Assembly (NCBI RefSeq): GCF_901000735.1
Contig: NC_081546.1
Span: 4,531,001 to 4,595,000, forward strand
Reading direction: 5' to 3'
DNA from: Corylus avellana
Lineage: Eukaryota > Streptophyta > Magnoliopsida > Fagales > Betulaceae
DNA: 64,000 bases
This document shows, piece by piece, positions 11,248 through 22,869 of this stretch (positions within the stretch are counted from its first letter, which is position 1; each line of letters begins with the position of its first letter). The notes under the pieces were generated by a model. That model was not told the origin of the DNA and did no database searches. It worked only from the letters and a program-made list of their open reading frames with translations. Both the position numbers and the translations under genes were made by a program.

Positions 11248-12508
11248 TAAGACTCCAGCAACTTACTCTTGACCATATCATTCCTGTTTTAGAAATGAAA
11301 AAAAATGAAGCCTAAAATGTGTGACCACCGTTCCTTTTCCTCCTTAGTGTGAGTTCAATTCCTTTTCATTCCAAATTGACAAATTATTTTTCAACAAATG
11401 CTACACACTCTCAAATGCATATTTTATAATGTAACACTTGATCCAAAATTTTATAATAATCCATCATAAAATATTTCGAAACCAAAGGAGTAATATATAT
11501 ATAAATAAGGAGCGGTAATTTAATAGTATGTTTCAAAAGTTGCTATGAAAACAGTGCCCTTTATGTATTATAGTCTTCCAACGCATCAAATTCAGAAATG
11601 CTGATTTGTTTATTTATGTTTTTTCCTCGTTTTCTTCCCCGGTTTTTTGACAGAAGATGTTGCAGCTAGCTAGCTACTGATTTTTACCAATACATCAATG
11701 ATGAGTCAAGCTGCTGACCTCAACTTAATTTTCTCCAAGCGTTTACAGTTGCAACACATATGTTGGTTGGACCATCTAACATTCCGGCATGCATGATAAA
11801 CCAAAATCTGATAATCTTTCTATTATATCCTTAAAATAGATATATCAAGGTTTTTATAATGTAATATTGTATGCTGAACCAAGATTGCTAAAAAGTTAAA
11901 AACTCTATTCGAAAATGAGAAATCACATGCTTTCCATAAAGAAAACCTGTGGCTCAGCAATATGACATCTGAAATGCCATATATTTCATAATGAAATGAA
12001 CAATTAAAAAGAAAATACTGACAAATTTTTTTGGATTGTTTGGTGTTATATCGTGTAATTGTTTGAAAGGCTACTTTCTACTCTTATTGCTAGATTATCT
12101 TTACATTACATATTACTACATTTCATTTGTTCCGGGCTCGCCATTGAATGGACATATTTGTAGCTCTAAACAAATCACTTTCAACTGCAAACAATCAATT
12201 TGGAAATCTAACATATTTAGACCTATGGGGGATGGGCAACTAGGTTATTAGTAATCTGCCTCTAATGCCGTATTAGTAATTTAGTAACAAAGCCATCTCT
12301 ACTAATATGCCATGTCTGCAAATACAAGTGACGCAGCAAAAAGCAATCAAGCCTTCAAAACAGAGAAGAAACAGGGGAAAGACGACAGTACTCTACTCAA
12401 GCACCCAAGCAATGGGGTCTCACCAAAAGCAAATTCAAAAGTCTCATCTCTGTGGTTAATTGTTAGAGGATCAAAAAGTTTCACAGATAACTGATGGCTC
12501 AGTTACAT

Positions 12509-12513
<5 letters not shown>

Positions 12514-12554
<41 letters not shown>
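12514..12554. repeat. (AT)n microsatellite
   Basis: AT dinucleotide run in the intergenic space between laccase A and B. Confidence 0.95.
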
Positions 12555-12558
<4 letters not shown>

Positions 12559-13303
12559 TTGAATCCGGACCATATGCAAAAGGCACATTTTACAGCCTCC
12601 ACTCACAAACTGACACCTAAGCAAATACAAAATAAATCCACAAAATATCATACATCCACACACACTATATTTTGAGCTCAAAAGGGCGGGTCACTCCAGG
12701 CCCGTGGGGCGGGTCACGGCCAGACCCGTGGGTCTTGTCGTGAGTCACTTTCTCCGGTGCCAGAGTCAATTTTGTGGGCCTTTAGGGTGATAAAATCCCT
12801 AAATGATTCACTTTCTATCTCTAAGTTTTAGTTTTGAATCAAAAAACGAGTTTTAAGACATTAGAAACGAGTTTTTAGGCAATAGAATCGGGTTGTGATC
12901 CGAGTCACGATGGTTTCAAGCGGGTTTTGAGGCGGGTCACGCCAGACCCACAGCGTGGGTCGGCCCTAGGTCTATCGGCAAGGGTGAGGGCTTTTTGGTC
13001 TTTTTGTTTTTCACTTTAGTTTTTTACAATTTTCTTGAAATAGTGATGTGTCAAATGGAGATTGAAGGCTGTAAAACAGCCCTTTTAGTGACCCAAGGGG
13101 CTCTCTCTATATATAAAAATGAGAAAACAAACAAACATAACAAAAGTGGCAAATCAGTAGTTAATTAAATGCAGTAGGCCCATATTTATTGGAATAAAAC
13201 ATAAAAATAGATAATTGTATGTAGATAACTTCAACAGCCTATCCTCTCTGACCTTAATGATAATGAGTTATCGCATGGGATCTTCAACAGCATGAGAATA
13301 ACT
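12555..13303. other. Intergenic, 3' side of laccase B
   Basis: Non-coding. From about 12680 to 12970 it is GC-richer, with repeated GGCGGGTCAC and GACCCGTGGG-type words, which look like a decayed repeat. The part next to 13304 would be the 3' UTR of B. Confidence 0.5.
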
Positions 13304-14000
13304 TCATGATTTTTTATGAACTTGTGCATTAGAATCACCGAATTCTTCAATCCAAGTGATGAAGGGTGCATTCGCTTCGCAGGAGGGCATATTAGGAGGG
13401 GGCGGGCGCATGCTAGTCTCAGCTGTGCCACCATCTTTCACTATCATTACAGTGTTCATGCCCCAGCTTAGATGTCGATCAAAGTGGCAGTGCCAAAACC
13501 ATACACCTGGTATGATTAATCATCCAATGTTAATATAAATTAATTGGTTAAAAACAGAACCCAATTAAGATCAAGAGGAGCTAATTAATTATCAGGATTA
13601 CTTGCTTTGAATCTGATGGTAGCCCATCCATCCTTGGGGACACTGACAGTATTCACTTCAACTGGATCGATCAAGTTATAGGTTTTGGAATCAGTCTCTT
13701 CATCGAAATTGCCAGAGCCTGAACCAAGCACGAAAAAGCTATACCCGTGCATGTGCATTGGATGATTCTCTGAAGCATTCAATACTTCAATCCCTTGGAA
13801 TGTTATCTCCACGTCTTCATTATATTCTAAAACCTTAACTCTGGTCCCCTGCACGGCTATTGTTCTATTGAAAGGTGGGAAATCAAGCGCAGTGAAGTCA
13901 TAAAAAGTTGGCGGCCAGTTTGGGAAATTTGTGGTGTAAACTCCAGTCATGTTCCTGTTCATATAATGTAGCAAATTCTAATTAGTACACAAACACATCT

Positions 14001-14273
14001 TATTAAATTATCAGTTATCTTAAAAACTTAAAGCTAATAAAAATGGATAAATTTAATCACTTAATCATTACATTAACACTCTTCCTTATGTGTGGGCTCA
14101 AACTCTCTTTTAATAGGTGAAGCTAAACACGTTAAATATTTAGTTTAAATGAAGTAAATTGAAGGATTCGATCCCAGAACCTTGGGTCTGATACCATATT
14201 AAATTATCAGTTATACTAAAAGTTTAAACTAACGAGAAAAGGTAAATTTAATATCTTAATCATTATTTTAACA
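14001..14273 (-). mobile_element. Old TRIM element in intron 5 of laccase B
   Basis: Two diverged direct repeats of about 77 bp (14001-14078 and 14197-14273), both starting TATTAAATTATCAG and ending TTAACA-like, enclose about 118 bp. Next to the right repeat the minus strand reads TGGTATCAGACCC, a tRNA-iMet-type primer site. The flanks CATCT and GATCT agree in four of five bases. Confidence 0.65.
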
Positions 14274-14815
14274 GATCTATAGAGAGCATATATAAAATCA
14301 AAAAAATCCGGATTAAGAAATAATAATATTACTTACTTGTAATAGGCTTGCAATACATCAGTAGTGGGGTTGACAAAACTTATGTTGTTTAAGCTTGCAG
14401 CCAGCTTATTTCCATCTAACCCATCACAAGATGCATTTGCACACGGAATCTCATTCATAGAAACGGTGATGAACATTCTGGTAGTTGGATTTAGTGGGAC
14501 TTTTGCTGGGTGTTCTTCGCTTGCCAAGCTCCTAAACCGACTCAAAAATAAGTCTGCAGCTTGAATGTCCACGTAGACTGGAAGGCTGGAAGGAAAGACC
14601 GGATTATCGGGTGCTGTATAGTTGCCACTGTACATCAAAATTGCCGTAGCATTTGCTTTATCGTACTCTGTAAATAGCATCTTGTCATTGTAGTATTGTC
14701 TGACGGCAAGGTAGTAGTGCCCCAAAGATTGATTTGCTGTTACCAGGACGTTCATGGTTTGCCCTGGGCTTATCTCTAAGTAATCCGTGATTATGGGTTT
14801 TACGTAATTCCCATC

Positions 14816-15149
14816 TGTTAGAAATGGGTCTTGGGCCTAACTCAACTCAAAAGCTAGCTCAAGAGTTGAAGTTTCCCCTCACCTTATAAATGGACAATCT
14901 CCTTAATACCCAGGCAATGTGAGACTTCCAACACGCCCCCTCACGTGTGGCGGGAGGATATCCAAGCCAACACGTGCGACAATGGGTGACTGTGGGCCAC
15001 AGCCAATTAATTGGGTTAGGCTCTGATACCATGTTAGAAATGGGTCTTGGGCCTAACTCAACCAAAAAGCTAGCTCAAGAGTTGAGGTTTCCCCTCACCT
15101 TATAAATGGACAATCTCCTTAATACCCAGGCAATGTGAGACTTCCAACA
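14816..15149 (-). mobile_element. TRIM element (334 bp) inserted in laccase B exon 5
   Basis: Two 118-bp terminal direct repeats (14816-14933, 15032-15149) begin TGTTAGAAATGGG and end CTTCCAACA and differ at only a few positions. On the minus strand TGGTATCAGAGCC abuts the right repeat as a primer site, and a G-rich tract abuts the left repeat as a polypurine tract. Target duplication CCATC is perfect (14811-14815, 15150-15154). The insert with its duplication adds 339 nt, a multiple of three, but carries a stop a few codons in. Confidence 0.93.
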
Positions 15150-15345
15150 CCATCTGTCCCCACCACTGTGAGGGTGTGGTTAGCAATTGCTAAGAAGAGG
15201 TCTGCATTCATGGCGGCATTGATTATCCGGAGAAGATACGTTTTCCCATGATCAACCACAAAACGGTGCGTTGATCCTGTAACAATTAACAAAAAACCAA
15301 TCATTTTGGGCCACATAAAACAACATGATCAGAATGAAAATAAAT

Positions 15346-15841
15346 GGGAAAAAGTTCATTTACTCCATCAAACTACAACTTAATTGACAATGATTTCTTT
15401 AAACTTTCAATTGTGATAATATTCATTTCAAACTACTAAAATATTGTCAATATCTCTCCAATAACAAGACTACCCATAGTAAAATAAAAATGAAAAATAC
15501 TAAAACTTTTAGAAATAACCTAAAATTGAAATAATAATAATAATAATAATCATAATAATTCAAGGGGTGCACAAATTTAAAAATATTATAAAAATTCCTT
15601 TTTATAAGAAAAAAAATTTAAAATTTTCGATTTTTTAAATAAAAATTCCGTTTAAAAAAATCATTTAAAAAAATAAAAAACCATTTTGAAAAAAATTAAA
15701 AAAAAAAAAAAAAAATTTAGTCAAACTTTTCGTTTTTTTTTTTTTTTTTTGGTAATTTAAGAGGGACATTGTCACAATTAAAAGTTAGGGAGAGTACATT
15801 GTCAATTGGATCGTAGTTTGAGGGGTACGTAAACTTTACTC
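15346..15841. mobile_element. Mutator-like MITE (496 bp) in intron 4 of laccase B
   Basis: Long imperfect inverted ends (GGGAAAAAGTTCATTTACTC at the left; complement of GTAAACTTTACTC at the right, extending through CAATTGACAATG blocks) are flanked by a perfect 9-bp duplication AAAATAAAT (15337-15345, 15842-15850). The same end sequence is seen at 48000-48430. Confidence 0.8.
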
Positions 15842-16621
15842 AAAATAAATCAAATTGGGTGATTTATAATTTTATTTACCTTGAGAGCATGCTAATAAGT
15901 CTCCCGGTTCGCCATTGATGACGTAAGAATCCGACTGCGGGGTGTCTGCTCCGGTTTCGAGGTCTTGCTGAACCAACGCGGTAAGGTCATCAATATACCA
16001 AGATCCTGCATTTACAACAATTAGTAGTTAAACAGGGAAGAAATATTCCAAATTAATGCTTGCTGGCAAGATATATATATGATTCACAAAAGATTATGTA
16101 CCGAGGATCAAAACTTCTTCTCCATTAGGCTCTGGATACGGAGAAGACGTTCCTTCTTTCGGATAAATAACAATGGCACCATGAACGGAGGCTCGGGTCC
16201 AGTCACTGTGGGCATGTCACCAGAGGGTTCCTTCCTCGTTACTCAAATTAACCTCGTATGTGAAGTTTGAACCCGGAATTATTGGACATTGTGTAATGTA
16301 CTCTGGACCATCTGACCATGGATTTCTCGGTTGTTTGACTCCGTGCCTGTGAGCATCATATTGCATTAATTTATTTATTAATTAGTATCACTATTGTCAT
16401 CCTCGTATTATTAGTGACCATAGATGGATATTAGGACTTAGGAGAGAGGGAGAGAGAGAGAGAGAGTACCAGTGAATTGTAACACCATAATATCCTTGAT
16501 TGTGAACATTAACAAAAAACGTATCTCCTTTATGAACTCGGATTGTCGGCCCTGGAAAACTTTCATTTACGACCAATATGGGTTTCGTTTCACACAGCTT
16601 CGTAAAATTCTTCTCCTTTAG

Positions 16622-16998
16622 CTGCAACACCAAAAAGTAATAAGGGAAACCAATTAGAACAAAATAAAATTACTTTTACGCTTTATATATATACTAGTTG
16701 AGAATGCACGTGCTTCATTCCCTATATTATGTATTACTATAATTGTTACTATTATAATTTTAATATTATACATATATTATCCTATAATTAAATAAATTTA
16801 ATATCTAGATTATTGAACAAGTGTACATAAATTTTTTTGAAAAGTAAGACTATAAAATTGAGTAAATATGATGTGCCTAAAGAAAACGAAAGAGGTTTAA
16901 TTTAAATATTTCACATAAGTTGTTACTTCAAATCAAAGGGTATTGAAAAATATGTAGCACACATGCATGTTCATGGTGTTTATCTCAACCAACCTATC
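16622..16998. other. Start of laccase B intron 1 / flank of CACTA element
   Basis: No coding sequence is seen; a first exon for B is absent here. AT-rich up to the CACTA terminus. Confidence 0.5.
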
Positions 16999-17664
16999 TA
17001 TTACAAAAAAAAAAAAAGAATGTTTTGCTTACATGCATTTTTTGACGTGTTAGGTGGTCTGACACGTCAGAAAATTTTCCAGACGTGGCGTTTTTGACGT
17101 GTGTTAGGTGTTAAAATTTTGGATGTCAGAAACGAAAAATTTCTGACCTGTGAGATGTAACATGTCAGAATTTTCTGACGTGTCACTTTCTGACATGTCA
17201 AAAATTTAAAAATTATTAAAAAAAATAATTTTTCTTTTTTAAAATTTTTTCTGGATTTTTTTTTTCAATTAAAAAATTTATTAATTTAAATTATTTTTCA
17301 ATTAAAATAATATATATATTTTTAATTATTTTCACCACCGTGTACGTCCTTTCTCCCCTAGTTCTCTCCCTCATCTCTTCTTTTCTCCATTTTCGTTACT
17401 CCCCAAGCTCTGCCCTAGCTCTCTCCCTCTCTTCTTTTCTCCATTTTCTCTTCTTTTCTCCATTTTCGTTACTCACCCCCAGCTCTCTCCCTCTCTTCTT
17501 TCCTCCATTTTCAAAAACCCAAACCCAAAAAATCAAAAACCTAAATCAAAAAATCAACCTGAAAAATCAAAAACCCAAACGTCAAACCCAACAAATCTTC
17601 AAAAACCCAAAAATCTTCTTATCTTCTATTCTTCTTCTTCTCTTCTCCTTTTTTTTTTTCTTCT

Positions 17665-17844
17665 NNNNNNNNNNNNNNNNNNNNNNNNNNNNNNNNNNNN
17701 NNNNNNNNNNNNNNNNNNNNNNNNNNNNNNNNNNNNNNNNNNNNNNNNNNNNNNNNNNNNNNNNNNNNNNNNNNNNNNNNNNNNNNNNNNNNNNNNNNNN
17801 NNNNNNNNNNNNNNNNNNNNNNNNNNNNNNNNNNNNNNNNNNNN
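17665..17844. other. Assembly gap (180 N)
   Basis: Run of N after a long C/T-rich tract (17350-17664) that repeats TCTTCTTTTCTCCATTTTC. Confidence 0.99.
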
Positions 17845-18161
17845 GAACCTCAATCGACACGCTTTGAGACCCAACAAACAATATTGGAAATTAACCCAAG
17901 AAAGCTAAAAATCATATTTTTAGATAGAAAACTCCGACCCAACGTTTATATATGAAACGCGAACCAAAGGTATAAAAAGTAAAAAACCTTCGACCCAACG
18001 TTTATAAACGAAACGCAAACCGAAGGTATAGGTTTGAACGCCACAAGGAAGAATCCTTGATAAGTTCACAAGTTCTCTGAAGAACTAATAGAAGAAGCAA
18101 AGCTCACTTTTGTATTTTTCATTGATGATCTCCATTACAATGAGTGCATGCTATTTATAAG

Positions 18162-19556
18162 TGATAAGTGCTAGAATATTCATATTTTCAGTCCTTAACT
18201 TGCATGTTTTAATCCTTTAGTTTTGGTTAATTAGGCCATTTTACTTCCTTTTTGTATTTTCTTTGTTTTATAGGCTTTTGGAAGAAAATAAAGCGTTTCT
18301 GGAAAAATTCCAAGCTTAAAGGGCAAATTGGGAAGATCTAGAAGATATGGTTAAGCTTAACCAATCATGGTTAAAGTTTAATCAAATAAAGGAAATGATT
18401 AATTCGGAATTTCTCAATTTGAAGTCAAATCGGATTGGATGCAAAATTGGATTCTGAATACGTCTCGGTATTTTGGCCATAACTTTCAGCTCAGATATCC
18501 GATTGAGGTGATTCAAGCGGCATTGGAAATATAACTCAAACTTATACAATTCATTGTGAAATATCATTTTCCCAATTCGGAGCGCCGCAAGGCCAAAATC
18601 ACGCCGTAAGATAGGACCGCAATTCTGGGCGAATCCTATTCCGATTTGGGCTTAGGTTTTCTTTAACCTAATTGGGCTTGGACTTAAATCTCCGAAATTC
18701 CTAGGATTACTAGGGCTTCTAGGACTCTCCTAAGCCCTATAAATAGACCTCTAAGCCTCACAATTGAGGGGATCAGACGAAGACGCGCCGGGGGCGCCGT
18801 TCTTGGTCGCTTTCCGTGTTTTCTGGGTTTTTGTAGCTTGGAACTCGAATTCTTTTGTAAGTTTTTAATTTTAATGAAGTAATTTAGTTTCTTTATGATT
18901 TCTTTTGTCATGAGAGGCTAATTCTTCAACTAAGGTTGAAGATGAAGCCTCACCATTGATTAGTTTTATATTTTTATGTTTCGTTCGTACAAATCCGTCG
19001 TTTAATGTAATGTATGTTCGTTTCAGTTCAATTGTGTGACAAAATTGTGATTGATTGTTGTTTATAAATCATGAAAATGTTGGATATTCGTTGTGTTTCA
19101 TCCAACGGATACATCGAATGATTTGATTGAGACTTATATCCATTGTGATTTACGGATACAATGGATGATTTGATCTCAATTGGATATTCGTTGTGATTTG
19201 TAATAGAGATGGATTCATCGAATGATTCAATTGGTTTATAAAAAAACAATAGAACATATATATAGGGTTTAATTGTTTGTCGGATGCATGAATGAAAACA
19301 TAAGAATGTATGCTTTGATTTGGTGAGGTGAATTCTAAAACCTTAGTCGTTTATCTTTTGATTATTTTTATTTTATTTAGTTTATGTTAGTTTATTTTCA
19401 AAGTCAAAATCATTCGGAACTAGGTTAAGATATAATTGATTTAGATAGAAATTAAATTTCACAAACACAATTCCCTGTGGATCGACCTCGCACTTGCACA
19501 CACACTATATTGCACACGACTCGTGCGCTTGCGAGTACAATTAAATTTGTACATCA
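18162..19556 (+). repeat. 5' LTR of the Athila-like element
   Basis: Starts TGATAAGTGCTAGAATATTC and ends TTGTACATCA. CCTATAAATAGACC near 18737-18750 is a plausible promoter TATA. Aligns end to end with 22870-24265. Confidence 0.92.
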
Positions 19557-19561
19557 AATTT

Positions 19562-19579
19562 TGGCGCCGTTGCCGGGGA
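19562..19579 (+). other. Primer-binding site (tRNA-Asp type)
   Basis: TGGCGCCGTTGCCGGGGA, complementary to the 3' end of tRNA-Asp, five bases after the 5' LTR. This primer choice is characteristic of Athila-type elements (established knowledge). Confidence 0.88.
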
Positions 19580-20187
19580 TTTGTTTGTTTGTGAAAATTG
19601 ATTTTTGTTTAAATTGATTTTATTTTTCTACTAGTTATTTTCTTTTTACAGTTTGTTGCCTTTTATTTTTATTTTTTATTTGTTTCTGTTTATAGTTACT
19701 AATAAAAATAAAAATAAAAATATAAAAAAGAGAAAAAGTTGTTTGTTTTTGTTGTTTCTGTTGCAGCTCTGCCGAAGGAACTAGTCCCTGCCAAAGCGCT
19801 TGATCGCACATCACCTACACTCGAGCGCATTCAAGCCTAACGCAGCAAGCATCCCGCGTGCCTGCGCTCGACACTTCCGCAGGTGCGCGTGAGCGCACAC
19901 CCCACGCCCATGTACGCTCGATCGCACATCACTTGCGCTCGAGTGCACCTTTGCAGACTACACCAAAACGGGCCAGCACCTTGAATTTTGCCAAACTTAT
20001 GTTTGGTCCGTTTTGTGAGTTTTTGTTTTGATTTTTTTGTTTTTAATTTTTGGTATTTTTGTTTATTTTATTTTTTATTTTTTTTAAAAAAAAAAAAACA
20101 AAAAAAAAAAAATCCAAAAAAATCCAAAAAAATTTTTGGTTAATGTTTCATGTGGAAGTGTGCTTTGTTTAAAGAGTGAGGATAAGC

Positions 20188-21561
20188 ATGAATTTTCCTT
20201 TAGGTAATTTTAATGCTACCCTTAGTTGTAGGACACCCGTTTTTTCCAACCATCCTCATCATTTTCACCCACATGGACCATGTTCATACTGCTCTAACCC
20301 TTATCATAGTTCAGGTAATTGTCCATCTTGGGGACAATTTTCCAATTTTTCACATGAGCAGATGAATACCAATTTCTCCAGTTTGGGGTCTGAATCAAAT
20401 TTCAATTGCTACACCCTCGATTGGAGCAACCATTCTAATTTCTCGTGGCAAGCTAATGCTACGGGAAATTATGCTCCCTAATTTGATGAACTGCACCATC
20501 CTGAATATCCGCAGTTCAACAACCAACCCTCTACCCCTTCACCCTGCAATTATCCTCCACAAGATTTATCATTGGAAAACACCCTCAAAGAGTTCATACA
20601 GTCTAATGGCCAAACCTTGCAAGAGCTTAAAAATGCCACCATGGTCAACTCCCAAGCCATAAATGAAGTGAAGAATGCAGCCATGGCCAACACTCAAGCA
20701 ATTGAAAAGTTGGAAGGACAGCTTGGTTATTTAGTTGCTGAACTCACTAGAATAGAGGAAGAAGAGCTTCAAAGTCAGTTGATGGCTGAAAGGCACTACA
20801 TGATTGATGAGGATGATTCTAGCAATCCTTATCATGAGCATGTCAAAGCCACCACCCCAATTAGGAGAGAGAAAATTGTTGAGGAGACTGTTGATGAGAC
20901 AAGTCTAGAGGACCCATTGGGAAAGTGCTTTGCTCAATTTGGATGTGACCTAGACCTTGACAAGTTACTTGAGCAAGCTGATGCCTTATTGGACTCCACT
21001 CCTAAGATGCGAATTGAAAATGGGGAAACCACTGAGATATCATTCCCTAACTCACCCTCATTAGCAGCTAAGCCTTTCATTGTGGGTAACCATGAGGAGA
21101 AAGAAAAAGAGGAGCAGGTTGATCACATTGAGCCCCCATCAACTCCAAATCTATCCAGTGACAAGGGAGTGAGTACTGAAGCTCACTCCTTCATCAAAAT
21201 CCCTCTTGAGACAATTCATGAACCTCAACCTTCAGTTCTTCAATGTCTCAAAGAGCCGTCTCTTGCTAAAATTCTCAAGGATCTATGCACACAAGGTCAC
21301 AAATCTAGGAACCATGTTCCTAAGAAGATCTTTCGAAGCAAGCAACTAGGCTACCTGAGACGGCAAAACATCCTTCCAGAGGGATATCAAATTCTTAAGA
21401 AGAAAGGATGGAAAGGATTGGTTGGACACCCAAATGATCGAGGAAAGTGTGGTATTCTTTCTTTCTTTTTATTTTCAGCACTTTATTTTGATTTCTTTTC
21501 CTTTTTGTCATTTCATTTTGTGTCATTTTCTTTTTATTTCTATCAGCAATTAATCTTTTGA
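20188..21561 (+). pseudogene. gag-like frame of the Athila-like element, one in-frame stop
   Basis: ATG at 20188 opens a frame that is stopped by TAA at 20479-20481 and continues in the same frame to 21561; the stop looks like CAA to TAA. The N-terminal part has a perfect zinc knuckle CSYCSNPYHSSGNC (CX2CX4HX4C). The second part has repeated short helices (NSQAINEVKNAAMANTQAI), then an acidic Glu-rich region, then a basic end. Such frames are common in plant non-autonomous gypsy elements, where the product would be a particle or RNA-binding protein. The hydrophobic last 35 residues are probably read-through of non-coding DNA. Confidence 0.8.
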
Positions 21562-22869
21562 TATTTGTTTCTATGAGAAAATATTGCTGCTAGATTTTGA
21601 CAAGTGTTTTGGTGTTCAATTCTGGGGGACACCCTGGCCTTTGCACACTCGAGTTTCCGCATCCTACGGTATTGTGTCTCTTGCTACATTAGGGACAATG
21701 TGTCATTTAAGTTTGGGGGTGTGGACAAACACATTGTCTTTTTGTTTGTTTGTGTCTTTTTGTTTGTTTTTATCTGTTTGTTTTGTTTAAAAAAAAAAAA
21801 AAAAAAAATTGTACTATGTTATTGATTAAGCAAGGATAACACCTATTCTGTGGTTTGCATGTCATTGGTCTGTTTAGCATTTTGAACACAGCATGTCAGT
21901 AGGAATCTGAGTCTTTTGACTCATTGTTGGATTAGAGAGATTTCACATGTTCGAGTTTATCACCACGAGCACATTAGCACAGAATCGGTGAGGTATAAGA
22001 TTTGACTTGATTAGGGTATATTTTGAGATAGGTAGGATGAAGTGTGATGAAACCATGGCTTGAAAAAAAAAAAAAAAAAAATCAAATCAGTTTGAGCTTC
22101 TCATTGAGTAACCGGACCTCATGCCTCACAAAGCATTGAGTGTTCGCGTAAAAAGATGAGAAACCTAACTTGGTTGGTTGTATGGCTAGCTTGGCTTCGT
22201 AGCCTAGTTGACTTGAGTAATTAAGCCCTTAGGGATGTTTCTACATCCAGTGCCCTAAAACCATTTGGTTTGGGAGTCTCTGGCCCAACACTCGTTACAT
22301 GGGTCAATTAGAAAGCTTAAGGAAGCTAAGCATTGCACAGCCTATACAAAAAAAAAAAAAAAAAAACAAAACAAAAAAACAAAAAAATAAATAAAATTAA
22401 GCCTTGGTTGTTTCATCTGAGCAAATTCCTATCACATCTAAAGTACACCCAAGTTTGAGAATAAATTGAAGCCTCCGGATTTTATGTTAGTCTCACATTG
22501 CACTTATTGGAACATGTGTTGTCTTAAATTTCCATCTTTGAGTTGAATGATTTGTGCTTATCTTGATGATGTGATTGTGGTGTTCATTATGATAAACCTA
22601 CTCATGATGTTAAAAACCATGTGTTTGTGTGGAAGTCCTTGTTTATGAAATAACATAGTGCATAAATGTTTGTGGGTATCATTCCTGTTAAACCCTCACG
22701 AGACTTCACTCGTCCTCTAGGGATACCTAGGGTTTAAAAGGCTTGTTGCATGCGCTAAATGCAATCGTATATCCCACGAAAGATGGATTTATCTTTTGTT
22801 TTCTGTTTTTCCATTCTTGTTTTTAGTTTTGTATTGCTAAGGGACTAGCAATATGTAAGTTTGGGGGTG

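Larger units (their letters stand above)
10060..12300. repeat. 5' flank of laccase A, duplicated at 28.3-36.2 kb and 41.7-44.9 kb
   Basis: Homologous blocks: 10060-10790 with 28316-28790 and 41690-42180; 11260-11900 with 35285-36240 and 44086-44690. Shared marks include GGACATTTCGG, GATTCCTAGGTTGTGG, CAACACATATGTTGGTTGG and ACATTCCGGCATG. The three 5' ends therefore descend from one duplicated unit that carried at least 2 kb of upstream DNA. A direct repeat TATTGTTTTTATTTCA at about 10322 and 10583 brackets a 261-bp piece that is missing from the 28-kb copy. Confidence 0.85.
13304..16621 (-). pseudogene. Laccase B pseudogene (exons 2-7)
   Basis: Exons in order: 16621-16470, 16346-16102, 16005-15880, 15276-14337 (interrupted), 13954-13593, 13506-13304. 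Exon sizes (152, 245, 126, 362) match laccase A. Copper motifs HPMHMHG and HCHFDRHLSWGM are kept. Three lesions: TGG to TGA at 16217-16219 turns the second Trp of GTLWWHAH into a stop; a 334-bp TRIM element sits in exon 5 and brings a stop; the intron-6 donor reads AT instead of GT at 13592-13591. No first exon is adjacent: exon 2 starts LKEKNF and would need an upstream exon ending in DFV. Candidates are the orphan exons at 28214 and 36727. The C-terminus is longer than in the others and ends HKKS. Confidence 0.92.

Noticed and set aside
17340..17881. Open frames running into the N gap
   Set aside because: The tract before the gap is C/T-rich low complexity and the frame is carried by N; it is not evidence for a gene.
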